From Oscillospiraceae bacterium (GTDB lineage Bacteria; Bacillota; Clostridia; Oscillospirales; Ruminococcaceae): a DNA stretch of 11,262 nt. The position numbers and the translations under genes were made by a program. The stretch covers positions 1 through 11,262 of the forward strand of contig DXWR01000051.1 of the NCBI GenBank assembly GCA_019416775.1. Direction: 5' to 3'. A model generated the notes under the pieces. It was not told the DNA's origin. It saw only the letters and a list, made by a program, of their open reading frames with translations, and made no database searches. Of this stretch, positions 1-6,527 are shown in pieces. How positions within the stretch are numbered: position 1 is the first letter of the stretch; each line of letters begins with the position of its first letter.

Positions 1-165
1 CACCAAATGGAATGCCGTCAAGGCGCCGGCGCTGACCCCGTAGGCCAGCCATTTGGGAAAACGGGACGGGCGGTATCCCAAAAACTGAAAGAGAAACCAA
101 ACGCTGAGCAAGCACTGGCAGCCTCCCAGCAGCAGCCGGAATTCCGGCCACAGCAGCTGTGACAT
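1..165 (-). CDS. Sensor histidine kinase, N-terminal fragment (cut by window edge)
   Basis: Only the first 55 codons are in the window. The ATG at 165-163 follows the response regulator stop by five bases. Its ribosome binding site GGAGGTGA overlaps the end and stop of that upstream gene, so the two are translationally coupled. The visible peptide starts MSQLLWPEF and has a hydrophobic stretch at about residues 10-29, a short basic loop (YRPSRFPK), and the start of a second hydrophobic stretch. That fits the multi-helix membrane sensor region of LytS/AgrC-type (GHKL) kinases that pair with LytTR regulators. The kinase assignment rests mainly on its position after a LytTR gene, because no catalytic domain is visible. 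Another small membrane protein is possible. Confidence 0.6.
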   Translation of the reverse strand, partial: MSQLLWPEFRLLLGGCQCLLSVWFLFQFLGYRPSRFPKWLAYGVSAGALTAFHLV

Positions 166-170
166 GGCCT

Positions 171-896
171 TCACCTCCGCTGAAATTGCATAAATTTTGC
201 TTTGGCCTGGTCCTTTTCCTTGCGGCTCACCGGCAGTTGGACCCCGTTGGACAGGGTGACGGTGCGGCAGGCCGGGTCGAAATACCGGATGTGGGCCAGG
301 TTCACCAAATACTGCTTGTGGATGCGGATGAAATCGTACTGTTCCAGCTCCTCCTGCCTGCGGCGCAGCACACCCCGTTCCAGCAGGGGAGGGGCGGAAC
401 CGGCCAGAACGTACTGCAAATAGTGGCCCTCGCTTTGGAGGTAGAGAATGTCCCGGATAGCTACCGAACGGCTGCCGGTCTGGCCGTCGGAAATAGTCAG
501 GAGGGTGTCCTGCTGGAAGCGGCGCAGCAGTTTTTGCAGCACCCGTTCCAGATCGGGGAAGGGCTGGTTGGCGTCCCCCTTGCAGATAAAGTGAAAGGGC
601 TGGTAGTCAAAGCTTTGGTGCATCAAATCCTCCCGGGCGGTGACAAAAATAATGGCGCTTTGAGGGGAGCTTTGCCGGATGGTTTCCGCCAGGTCAAACC
701 CGGATACCCGGGGCATGGCAATGTCCAGAAAAAACAGGTGAAAGGACTGCTTGGAAAGATCCTCCAACAGGTCTTTGCCGTTGGAGTAGGCAGTCAGCGT
801 AAAGGAGATCCGGTTCTGCTCCAGGATGGACCGAATCTGTTGTTCCAGGAGCCTGCGGATCACCGCTTCATCATCGCAAAGTGCAATGGATAACAT
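171..896 (-). CDS. LytTR-family two-component response regulator
   Basis: A 241-aa cytoplasmic DNA-binding response regulator. The receiver domain spans about residues 1-118: acidic pair Asp8-Asp9, phosphoacceptor Asp58 (in FFLDIAMP), Thr86 (FVTAR) and Lys106. The LytTR DNA-binding domain spans about 133-238, with the family-typical FIRIHKQYLVN segment. Such regulators are phosphorylated by membrane kinases and often control peptide signalling, cell-wall or competence genes; the target here is unknown. I chose the ATG at 896 because AAGGTG lies six bases upstream. A GTG at 905 is in frame but leaves no room for a ribosome binding site. The partner kinase follows immediately. The gene starts only 34 bases after the tRNA terminator and I could not place a convincing promoter, so low-level readthrough from the tRNA unit may contribute. 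Confidence 0.92.
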   Translation of the reverse strand: MLSIALCDDEAVIRRLLEQQIRSILEQNRISFTLTAYSNGKDLLEDLSKQSFHLFFLDIAMPRVSGFDLAETIRQSSPQSAIIFVTAREDLMHQSFDYQPFHFICKGDANQPFPDLERVLQKLLRRFQQDTLLTISDGQTGSRSVAIRDILYLQSEGHYLQYVLAGSAPPLLERGVLRRRQEELEQYDFIRIHKQYLVNLAHIRYFDPACRTVTLSNGVQLPVSRKEKDQAKAKFMQFQRR

Positions 897-930
897 CGGC
901 TTCACCTTCTATTACAAAATGTTTTTAGGC

Positions 931-968
931 AAAAAAAGAAACCTGAATGCAACTCTGCATCCAGGCTT
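931..968 (-). terminator. Intrinsic terminator of the tRNA-Ser unit
   Basis: On the minus strand a 13-bp stem (956-968 with 939-951, two G·T wobbles) closes a 4-base loop (952-955) and is followed by a T-rich run that includes seven T (937-931). It starts seven bases after the encoded CCA end of tRNA-Ser(GCU), so it ends the tRNA transcript before the response regulator gene. Confidence 0.9.
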
Positions 969-974
969 GCTTTT

Positions 975-1068
975 TGGCGGAGAAGAGGAGACTCGAACTC
1001 CTGCGCCGGTTTTGACCCGACCTACGCCCTTAGCAGGGGCGCCTCGTCACCAACTTGAGTACTTCTCC
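975..1068 (-). tRNA. tRNA-Ser, anticodon GCU (reads AGC/AGU)
   Basis: Class II tRNA of 94 bases with CCA encoded. The acceptor stem GGAGAAG (1068-1062) pairs with CTTCTCC (985-979), followed by discriminator G and CCA (978-975). The anticodon stem CGCCC/GGGCG closes the loop CTGCTAA (1036-1030), giving anticodon GCT at 1034-1032. A long variable arm typical of serine tRNAs follows, then a T-arm with loop TTCGAGT. It is the downstream member of a two-tRNA unit. Confidence 0.96.
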
Positions 1069-1129
1069 AAGCGTTGACGTGCCAAAGGCATATATTACAT
1101 TCGCAGCAAAGCAGCTGCGCCCCAGAGAA

Positions 1130-1218
1130 TGGCGGAGAGAGTGGGATTCGAACCCACGGTACGTTGCCGTATCACTGGTTTTCAAGACCAGCTCCTTAAA
1201 CCGCTCGGACATCTCTCC
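1130..1218 (-). tRNA. tRNA-Ser, anticodon UGA (reads UCN codons)
   Basis: Class II tRNA of 89 bases with CCA encoded. The acceptor stem GGAGAGA (1218-1212) pairs with TCTCTCC, followed by discriminator G and CCA (1133-1130). The anticodon stem CTGGT/ACCAG closes the loop CTTGAAA, with TGA at 1184-1182. A long variable arm and a T-loop TTCGAAT follow. It is transcribed first. The 61-base spacer to tRNA-Ser(GCU) holds a small hairpin (1102-1119, CGCAGC/GCTGCG) and no promoter that I could see, so the pair is probably processed from one precursor. Confidence 0.97.
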
Positions 1219-1252
1219 GAGAAACGCTGTGCAGCGAACTGACAACGTACAA

Positions 1253-1281
1253 ATATTATCACACTTTCCGGAGATTGTCAA
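1253..1281 (-). promoter_or_regulatory. Promoter of the tandem tRNA-Ser genes
   Basis: Minus strand: perfect -35 TTGACA (1281-1276), 17-base spacer, -10 TAATAT (1258-1253), with TGA directly before it forming an extended -10. The predicted start is about 1246, some 28 bases ahead of the first tRNA. The -35 begins only 10 bases after the TetR stop codon. It lies inside a 6-bp inverted repeat, GAGATT/AATCTC (1271-1276 and 1288-1293), of unknown meaning. Confidence 0.88.
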
Positions 1282-1291
1282 GGGGGTAATC

Positions 1292-1924
1292 TCAATTTTT
1301 TTCGTTTTCTTTGGTCTGTGCTTTTTTCTGGGGTTCTTCCATGGAAAAGTTGAGAAAGGCACGGGCCCCGTCGTCCACAAAGGCCATGGTCATTTTGGCC
1401 AGAGTCTGGGGGGACTGCTTCCGGCCGGTGAGCAGCCAGTGCTGCATAATGCCGATGCAGCCGTTGACCAGATAATTATAATAGTAGTCCGCCGCCGCTT
1501 CCTGGGCCTGGTAGTCCCGGATAAACCGGCGGATCAGCCTGGGCCGCAGTACGCTGCGGATCCGCCGCAGAAAGACATTGGACCGGTCCTGCTGAAAGAT
1601 GGCCACGCAGGCCTGGTAGTTTTGGGTAAAGTATTCGAAGATGTCCAGGATGATGTAGGGGGCGGGATCCTCGTCCTCCTGCACCTGGGAACAGTGGGTC
1701 TCCACCGCCCGGTTGAGTTCGTCCATAATCCCCATCTGCACGGCGTCGTAGAGCTCGTATACATCGTGATAGTGAAGGTAAAAGGTGCCCCGGTTGATGT
1801 CCGCCTTTTGACAGAGTTCCCGCACGGTGATCTGTTCCAGCGGCTGGTGCTGCATCAACGCCAGCAGGGACTGCTGTAAGGCTTCGCAGGTGCGCTTGAC
1901 CCGGCGATCCGGCTTTTTCTCCAT
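1292..1924 (-). CDS. TetR/AcrR-family transcriptional regulator
   Basis: A 210-aa one-component regulator. The N-terminal helix-turn-helix covers about residues 32-52 (ITVRELCQKADINRGTFYLHY), the classic TetR DNA-binding signature. The all-helical remainder (about 60-190) would bind an unknown ligand and form the dimer. I chose the ATG at 1924 because GGAGGGG sits six bases upstream; an in-frame ATG at 1948 would lie at the predicted transcription start. The gene diverges from the branching enzyme gene. A perfect palindrome covers its own -10 box, so autorepression is likely. No terminator is seen after the stop; the tRNA promoter begins almost at once, so some TetR transcripts may run into the tRNAs. 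The regulated genes beyond itself cannot be told from sequence. Confidence 0.93.
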   Translation of the reverse strand: MEKKPDRRVKRTCEALQQSLLALMQHQPLEQITVRELCQKADINRGTFYLHYHDVYELYDAVQMGIMDELNRAVETHCSQVQEDEDPAPYIILDIFEYFTQNYQACVAIFQQDRSNVFLRRIRSVLRPRLIRRFIRDYQAQEAAADYYYNYLVNGCIGIMQHWLLTGRKQSPQTLAKMTMAFVDDGARAFLNFSMEEPQKKAQTKENEKN

Positions 1925-1941
1925 AAAAACCCCTCCATTTC

Positions 1942-1966
1942 TCGACATATCCCAATTATATGTCGA
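1942..1966. promoter_or_regulatory. Perfect palindrome, probable TetR operator
   Basis: Arms TCGACATAT (1942-1950) and ATATGTCGA (1958-1966) are exact reverse complements separated by seven bases. The 25-bp site covers the -10 box and the start point of the TetR promoter, where a bound dimer would block transcription. It lies about 30 bp upstream of the -35 of the divergent branching enzyme promoter. Size and symmetry fit TetR-family operators; the assignment to this regulator is inferred from position. Confidence 0.78.
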
Positions 1967-1984
1967 TTATACACCAAAAGTCAA
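1955..1984 (-). promoter_or_regulatory. Promoter of the TetR-family gene
   Basis: Minus strand -35 TTGACT (1984-1979), 18-base spacer, -10 TATAAT (1960-1955). The predicted start is near 1948, leaving a short leader to the ATG at 1924. The -10 overlaps the palindrome at 1942-1966. Confidence 0.75.
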
Positions 1985-1995
1985 GACTTTGTTTC

Positions 1996-2024
1996 TTGCA
2001 ATGGTTTCCAGTCCCCGGTATAAT
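1996..2024 (+). promoter_or_regulatory. Promoter of the branching enzyme gene
   Basis: -35 TTGCAA (1996-2001), 17-base spacer, perfect -10 TATAAT (2019-2024). The predicted start is about 2031, giving a leader of roughly 45 bases. Confidence 0.85.
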
Positions 2025-2037
2025 GAAATTAAACGGG

Positions 2038-2050
2038 TTTTGGACCAAAA
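2038..2050. repeat. Interrupted palindrome in the branching enzyme leader
   Basis: TTTTGG and CCAAAA flank a single A. The element lies just after the predicted start point and ends 11 bases before the ribosome binding site. It could be an operator half-way inside the leader, or chance in a T/A-rich stretch. Confidence 0.4.
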
Positions 2051-2075
2051 AATGTCTGACTGAGGTGATTTTTCC

Positions 2076-3917
2076 ATGACCATGCGAGAGTTTTTAAGTG
2101 GGCAGGCCTTTGACTGCTACACCCATTTCGGCGCCCATCCCACCCGGGACGGCGTGCGGTTTCGGGTTTATGCCCCGGGCGCCAGATATGTGCAGCTCAT
2201 CGGGGAGTGCAACCATTGGCAGGGGGAGGAGATGTACCGGGAAGAGCAGGGCTGTTGGACCGTGACCCTGCCCCAGGCTTGGATCGGGATGCTGTATAAA
2301 TATAAAATTACCTGCCAGGACGGTTCCGTGGTGGACCACAGCGATCCCTTTGGCTTTTCCACCCAGCTCCGGCCGGACTCCGCTTCCATCGTCTGCGATT
2401 TGAGCCGGTTTACCTTTTCCGATGAGGAATGGATGAAAAACCGGGACAAAAATTATAACCGTCCCATGAGCATCTACGAGGTCCATCTGGGCAGCTTTGT
2501 GCAAAATCCCGACGACCCCAACGGCTGGTACAGCTACGAAGCCCTGGCTCCCAAGCTGATCGCCCACTGCAAGGAGCACGGTTTCACCCACCTGGAACTG
2601 CTGCCCATCAGCGAGCATCCCTCCGACAACAGCTGGGGCTACCAGACCACCGGGTTTTTCGCCCCCACCTCCCGGTACGGCACCCCCATTCAGCTGATGA
2701 GTTTTGTGAACCAGTGCCACCAGCAGGGCATTGGGGTCATCACCGACTTTGTGCCGGTGCACTTTGCCATTGACGCCTACAGCCTCCACCGGTTTGACGG
2801 CACCCCCCTGTACGAGTACCCCGATGAGGATACCGGCTACAGCCAGTGGGGCAGCCATAACTTCAACTTTGCCAAAGGGGAGACCCGGAGTCTGCTCCAA
2901 AGCGCCGCCAACTATTGGCTGGACGTGTACCACTTTGACGGCATCCGGATGGACGCCATCTCCAACGCCATTTATTGGCTGGGGGATTCCCGGCGGGGAG
3001 TGAACCAGCGGGGGGTGGAGTTTATCCAGCAGATGAACCTGGGCTTGAACCGGCTGCACCCCACCTGTATGCTCATGGCGGAGGATTCCTCCGACTTTTT
3101 GAAGGTCACCGCCCCGGTGGAGTACGACGGCCTGGGCTTTGACTATAAGTGGGACATGGGCTGGATGAACGATACCCTCAACTACTTCAAGCTGGAACCT
3201 TTGGCCCGGAAGTACCACTACAACGACATCACCTTTTCCATGCAGTATTTCTACAACGAGCTGTTTTTGCTGCCCTTCTCCCACGACGAGGTGGTTCACG
3301 GCAAAGCCACCATTGTGCAGAAGATGTGGGGAGACGACTATGAGCAGAAGTTTGCCCAGTGCCGGGCGCTGTACGGCTATATGTTTGCCCACCCCGGCAA
3401 AAAGCTGAACTTCATGGGCAATGAGATCGCCCAGTTCCGGGAATGGGACGAGAGCAAGAGTCAGGATTGGGACCTTTTGTCCTATCCCATGCACGACGGC
3501 TTTCTGCATTACTTCTCCCGGTTAAACCAGCTGTACCGGCAGCTGCCCGCCCTCCACGACGGGGAATACAACAGCGCCTGCTTCCGCTGGCTGGAGGTGG
3601 ACGCCCCGGACCAAAGCGTCTTTGCCTTCCGCCGCTCCGCCCAGGGACAGACGGTGGTGGTGGTGCTGAACTTCTGCGATGTGCCCTGGAGCAAGTTCCG
3701 CCTGGGACTGGAAGAAGCCTGCACCCTCACTCCCCTGATTTCCAGCAGCTGGACCTGCTGGGGCGGGGAAGAGGAGCAGTCCACTCAGGTTTTGGAGTCG
3801 GAGCCCATCCCCCAAAAGGAGTGGGAACATTCCGTGGTGCTGGATCTCCCGCCCTTTTCCGCCCAGTGGTTTTTGGCAGAACCGATGGAGGACCAAAAAG
3901 AAAAATTTTCCAGATGA
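2076..3917 (+). CDS. glgB: 1,4-alpha-glucan branching enzyme (GH13)
   Basis: A 613-aa cytoplasmic enzyme that cuts alpha-1,4 glucan chains and reattaches them by alpha-1,6 bonds to make branched glycogen. An N-terminal CBM48-like beta domain (about 15-105) is followed by the GH13 barrel (about 130-470) and a C-terminal beta domain (about 510-605). Visible catalytic regions: region I DFVPVHF (Asp224), region II HFDGIRMDAI with nucleophile Asp293, region III MAEDSS with acid/base Glu336, region IV FSHDEVVHGK with Asp404. Region III reads AEDSS where AEEST is usual, and region I has Val where Ala or Gly is usual; all three catalytic acids remain. It is shorter than the roughly 730-aa E. coli enzyme because it lacks the extra N-terminal module. 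GAGGTG lies eight bases before the chosen ATG. It stands alone, with no other glycogen gene in the window, facing a TetR regulator. Confidence 0.95.
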   Translation: MTMREFLSGQAFDCYTHFGAHPTRDGVRFRVYAPGARYVQLIGECNHWQGEEMYREEQGCWTVTLPQAWIGMLYKYKITCQDGSVVDHSDPFGFSTQLRPDSASIVCDLSRFTFSDEEWMKNRDKNYNRPMSIYEVHLGSFVQNPDDPNGWYSYEALAPKLIAHCKEHGFTHLELLPISEHPSDNSWGYQTTGFFAPTSRYGTPIQLMSFVNQCHQQGIGVITDFVPVHFAIDAYSLHRFDGTPLYEYPDEDTGYSQWGSHNFNFAKGETRSLLQSAANYWLDVYHFDGIRMDAISNAIYWLGDSRRGVNQRGVEFIQQMNLGLNRLHPTCMLMAEDSSDFLKVTAPVEYDGLGFDYKWDMGWMNDTLNYFKLEPLARKYHYNDITFSMQYFYNELFLLPFSHDEVVHGKATIVQKMWGDDYEQKFAQCRALYGYMFAHPGKKLNFMGNEIAQFREWDESKSQDWDLLSYPMHDGFLHYFSRLNQLYRQLPALHDGEYNSACFRWLEVDAPDQSVFAFRRSAQGQTVVVVLNFCDVPWSKFRLGLEEACTLTPLISSSWTCWGGEEEQSTQVLESEPIPQKEWEHSVVLDLPPFSAQWFLAEPMEDQKEKFSR

Positions 3918-3959
3918 AATCCTTTTCCCTGTCAGGGAGAAAACCATCTTCCCTCCTTG

Positions 3960-3992
3960 TTTCCCGGAGCAGCACGCTTCGGGAAATTTTTT
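3960..3992 (+). terminator. Intrinsic terminator after glgB
   Basis: An 11-bp stem (3960-3970 with 3976-3986, one G·T wobble) around a 5-base AGCAC loop is followed by six T. It lies 42 bases after the glgB stop and isolates that gene from the PFL operon. Confidence 0.92.
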
Positions 3993-4046
3993 GGCCAAAG
4001 AAGCAGGGAAAAATCCTCAGTCTTTTGGGGAAATTTTGGAAATCTG

Positions 4047-4066
4047 CCGGATTTTGGGAAATCCGG
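4047..4066. repeat. Perfect palindrome abutting the PFL promoter
   Basis: CCGGATTT (4047-4054) and AAATCCGG (4059-4066) flank a TGGG centre and end exactly where the -35 box starts. A similar, less perfect string with ATTTTGGAAATC lies just upstream (4032-4044). The position suggests binding of an activator or repressor of the PFL operon; a factor-independent role is possible. It does not match the Rex consensus as I know it. Confidence 0.55.
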
Positions 4067-4095
4067 TTGACTACACTGTTTTAGTATGGTATAAT
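4067..4095 (+). promoter_or_regulatory. Promoter of the PFL operon
   Basis: -35 TTGACT (4067-4072), 17-base spacer, perfect -10 TATAAT (4090-4095) preceded by TGG, an extended -10. This predicts a strong promoter with a start near 4102 and a leader of about 85 bases. It is the only promoter I could place for the four genes to 7597. Confidence 0.9.
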
Positions 4096-4106
4096 CGAAC
4101 TCACCA

Positions 4107-4156
4107 AAGGATACAATATCTTGTAGCATACTGCAACAAGACTACAATTTATCCTT
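4107..4156 (+). repeat. Nested inverted repeats in the PFL leader
   Basis: Outer arms AAGGATA (4107-4113) and TATCCTT (4150-4156) enclose inner arms TTGTAG (4121-4126) and CTACAA (4142-4147). The mRNA leader can fold into an imperfect hairpin beginning a few bases after the predicted start. An alternative short pairing, CTTGT with ACAAG, also exists. Possible roles are mRNA stability or control; no known riboswitch was recognised. Confidence 0.5.
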
Positions 4157-4187
4157 CTTCTGTTTGAAATCAAAGGAGTGAATGCCA

Positions 4188-6248
4188 ATGAAGCACCAGT
4201 TCTGCCCCCAGTGGGAAGGGTTCGTACCCGGCAAATGGGATCACACCATTAATGTCCGGGACTTCATCCTGAAAAATATCACCCCCTATGACGGGGATGA
4301 GTCTTTCCTCACCCCGCCCACCGAAGCTACCAAAACTTTGTGGGATCAGGTCATGGAGCTGTCCAAAAAGGAACGGGAAGCCGGCGGTGTGCTGGATATG
4401 GACACCAAGATCGTCTCCACCATCACCAGCCATGGCCCGGGTTATCTGAACAAGGATCTGGAACAGATTGTGGGGTTCCAGACGGACAAGCCCTTCAAGC
4501 GTTCCCTGCAGCCCTTCGGCGGCATCCGCATGGCCATGAACGCCTGCGAAACCAACGGCTATCACGTGGATCCGGAAGTGGTGGAAATCTTCACCAAATA
4601 CCGCAAAACCCACAACCAGGGCGTGTTCGATGTCTACACTCCTGAAATGCGCTTGGCTCGGAAGAGCGCCATCATCACCGGCCTGCCCGACGCCTACGGC
4701 CGGGGCCGGATCATCGGCGACTACCGCCGGGTGGCCCTGTACGGCGTGGACCGGCTGATTGCCGACAAGCAGAACCAGAAGGACACCTCCTTGGTGCGGA
4801 TGACCAGCGAAAACATCCGCCTGCGGGAAGAGCTCACCGACCAGATCAACGCCCTCCATGATCTGAAAAAACTGGGAGAAATCTACGGATTGGATATTTC
4901 CCAGCCGGCTCAGAACGCCAAGGAAGCGGTGCAGTGGCTGTACTTCGGCTACCTGGCCGCCGTCAAGGAACAGAACGGCGCCGCCATGAGCCTGGGCCGC
5001 ACCTCCACCTTCCTGGACATCTATATTCAGCGGGATTTGGATCGGGGCATCCTCACCGAGCAGCAGGCTCAGGAACTCATCGACCACTTTATCATGAAGC
5101 TGCGTCTGGTGAAGTTCGCCCGGACCCCGGAATACAACGAGCTGTTCAGCGGCGACCCCACCTGGGTCACCGAATCCATCGGCGGTGTGGACGTCAACGG
5201 CAACCATATGGTCACCAAAAACTCCTTCCGCTATCTCCACACCCTGGACAACCTGGGCCCCGCTCCCGAACCCAATATGACGGTGCTTTGGGCCAAAAAG
5301 CTGCCCCGGAAGTTCAAGGAATACTGCGCCAAGATGTCCATCAAGTGCTCCTCCATCCAGTATGAGAACGACGACTTGATGCGTCCCATCCACGGCGACG
5401 ACTACGCCATTGCCTGCTGTGTGTCCTCTATGCGGGTGGGCAAGGAGATGCAGTTCTTCGGCGCCCGTGCCAACCTGGCCAAGTGCCTGCTCTACGCCAT
5501 CAACGGCGGCGTGGACGAACGGCTGAAGATTCAGGTGGCCCCCAAATACCGTCCCGTGGAAGGGGATTACCTGGACTACGACGACGTAATGGAAAAGTAC
5601 GAACAGATGATGGAATGGCTGGCAGGGCTTTACGTCAACACCCTGAACATCATCCACTATATGCACGACAAATACTGCTACGAAAAATTGCAGATGGCCC
5701 TCCACGACCGGGAAGTGAAGCGCTACTTTGCCACCGGCATCGCCGGCCTCAGCGTGGTAGCGGACTCTCTCAGCGCCATTAAGTATGCCAAGGTCAAGTG
5801 CATCCGGGATGAAAACGGCATTGTGGTGGACTACGACGTGGAAGGAGATTTCCCCAAGTACGGCAACAACGATCCCCGAGTGGACGACATTGCCGTGGAG
5901 ATTGTCCACAAGTTTATGGACATGATCCGCAAGCACCACACCTACCGCCACAGCGTTCCCACCATGTCCATCCTCACCATCACCTCCAACGTGGTGTACG
6001 GCAAGAAAACCGGCAACACCCCCGATGGACGGAAGATGGGCGTGCCCCTGGCCCCCGGCGCCAACCCCATGCACGGCCGGGATACCCACGGTGCGGCGGC
6101 CAGCTTGTCCAGCGTCAGCCGCCTGCCCTTTAGGGACGCCCAGGACGGCATCAGCAACACCTTCACCATCATCCCCGACGCCTTGGGCAAAAACGACAAG
6201 GTGTTTATGGGAGATCTGGATCTGGACCTGTTGGCAGACCAAGACTGA
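4188..6248 (+). CDS. pflB: Pyruvate formate-lyase core subunit lacking the glycyl radical domain
   Basis: This 686-aa protein is the ten-stranded barrel part of pyruvate formate-lyase, which converts pyruvate and CoA to acetyl-CoA and formate. The active-site pair Cys410-Cys411 (IACCVSSM), Trp326 (DPTWV), Arg427 (FFGARANL) and the GRGRIIGDYRRVALYG segment match the positions of the catalytic residues of the E. coli enzyme. The chain stops soon after DGISNTFTIIPDALGKND with an acidic tail (DLDLDLLADQD). In one-piece PFLs (about 760 aa) this is where the linker and the C-terminal radical domain would begin. The missing domain is encoded at 6528-6770. I chose the ATG at 4188 because AAGGAG lies nine bases upstream; the in-frame ATG at 4182 is only three bases from it. 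The stop is followed by a proper ribosome binding site for the next gene, so the end looks natural. Confidence 0.95.
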   Translation: MKHQFCPQWEGFVPGKWDHTINVRDFILKNITPYDGDESFLTPPTEATKTLWDQVMELSKKEREAGGVLDMDTKIVSTITSHGPGYLNKDLEQIVGFQTDKPFKRSLQPFGGIRMAMNACETNGYHVDPEVVEIFTKYRKTHNQGVFDVYTPEMRLARKSAIITGLPDAYGRGRIIGDYRRVALYGVDRLIADKQNQKDTSLVRMTSENIRLREELTDQINALHDLKKLGEIYGLDISQPAQNAKEAVQWLYFGYLAAVKEQNGAAMSLGRTSTFLDIYIQRDLDRGILTEQQAQELIDHFIMKLRLVKFARTPEYNELFSGDPTWVTESIGGVDVNGNHMVTKNSFRYLHTLDNLGPAPEPNMTVLWAKKLPRKFKEYCAKMSIKCSSIQYENDDLMRPIHGDDYAIACCVSSMRVGKEMQFFGARANLAKCLLYAINGGVDERLKIQVAPKYRPVEGDYLDYDDVMEKYEQMMEWLAGLYVNTLNIIHYMHDKYCYEKLQMALHDREVKRYFATGIAGLSVVADSLSAIKYAKVKCIRDENGIVVDYDVEGDFPKYGNNDPRVDDIAVEIVHKFMDMIRKHHTYRHSVPTMSILTITSNVVYGKKTGNTPDGRKMGVPLAPGANPMHGRDTHGAAASLSSVSRLPFRDAQDGISNTFTIIPDALGKNDKVFMGDLDLDLLADQD

Positions 6249-6278
6249 GTTTCCTGTTTGGGAAAGGAGGCGTGTCCC

Positions 6279-6482
6279 ATGAATCCGGAGCAGCAAGAAG
6301 TGGACAAGCTGGTGGATTTACTGGACCAGCTCATGGAACAGGGTTCCGGCCATGTGAACTTTACGGTGGCGGAAGGGGAAGGGATTTCCTATGAAACCCA
6401 AAATACCTCCGCCTGCCAGACCGGGAACTGTGCCTGCCGGGAACCCACCCTTCATCAAGGCATCGACGACGATGCTCAGTAA
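6279..6482 (+). CDS. Small Cys-containing protein related to the start of the glycyl radical domain; function unknown
   Basis: A 67-aa protein. AAAGGAGG lies eight bases before the ATG, a strong reason to call it a real gene; an upstream in-frame TTG at 6258 would precede the ribosome binding site. Residues 8-30 align without gaps to residues 8-30 of the 80-aa radical domain protein encoded next: identical Val8, LVDLLD (11-16), Glu20, Gly22, His25, Asn27 and Val30. From residue 31 the similarity ends. There is no RVSGY radical loop; instead there is an acidic/Gly stretch and a CX4CXC segment (Cys46, Cys51, Cys53), then a polar acidic tail. I do not know its function. Its place between the PFL core and the radical domain suggests a role in the same complex, for instance as a docking competitor, cap or metal/redox-sensing element. 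This is speculation. Confidence 0.8.
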   Translation: MNPEQQEVDKLVDLLDQLMEQGSGHVNFTVAEGEGISYETQNTSACQTGNCACREPTLHQGIDDDAQ

Positions 6483-6527
6483 CATCGGTTGATTTTCCTT
6501 TTGAAAATGAAATAGGAGGTAGCAACT

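Noticed and set aside
159..893. 244-codon plus-strand open frame opposite the LytTR regulator
   Set aside because: Antisense shadow of a well-supported response regulator.
1055..1879. 274-codon plus-strand open frame over the tRNAs and TetR
   Set aside because: It runs through tRNA-Ser(UGA), its promoter and the TetR gene in antisense, with no supporting signals.
2094..3509. 471-codon open frame antisense to glgB
   Set aside because: The same codon-bias shadow; glgB on the other strand has all GH13 catalytic motifs.
6246..6248. TGA of pflB as a selenocysteine or readthrough codon giving a fused PFL
   Set aside because: No selenocysteine insertion hairpin was seen, no Sec-containing PFL at this place is known to me, two more stops would need to be read, and a strong ribosome binding site follows the stop.
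4170..6296. 708-codon open frame on the minus strand across the PFL core
   Set aside because: It mirrors pflB. The product is low-complexity Val/Gly/His/Gln-rich with no recognisable motif, as expected for the antisense of a G/C-ending codon gene, and it has no ribosome binding site.
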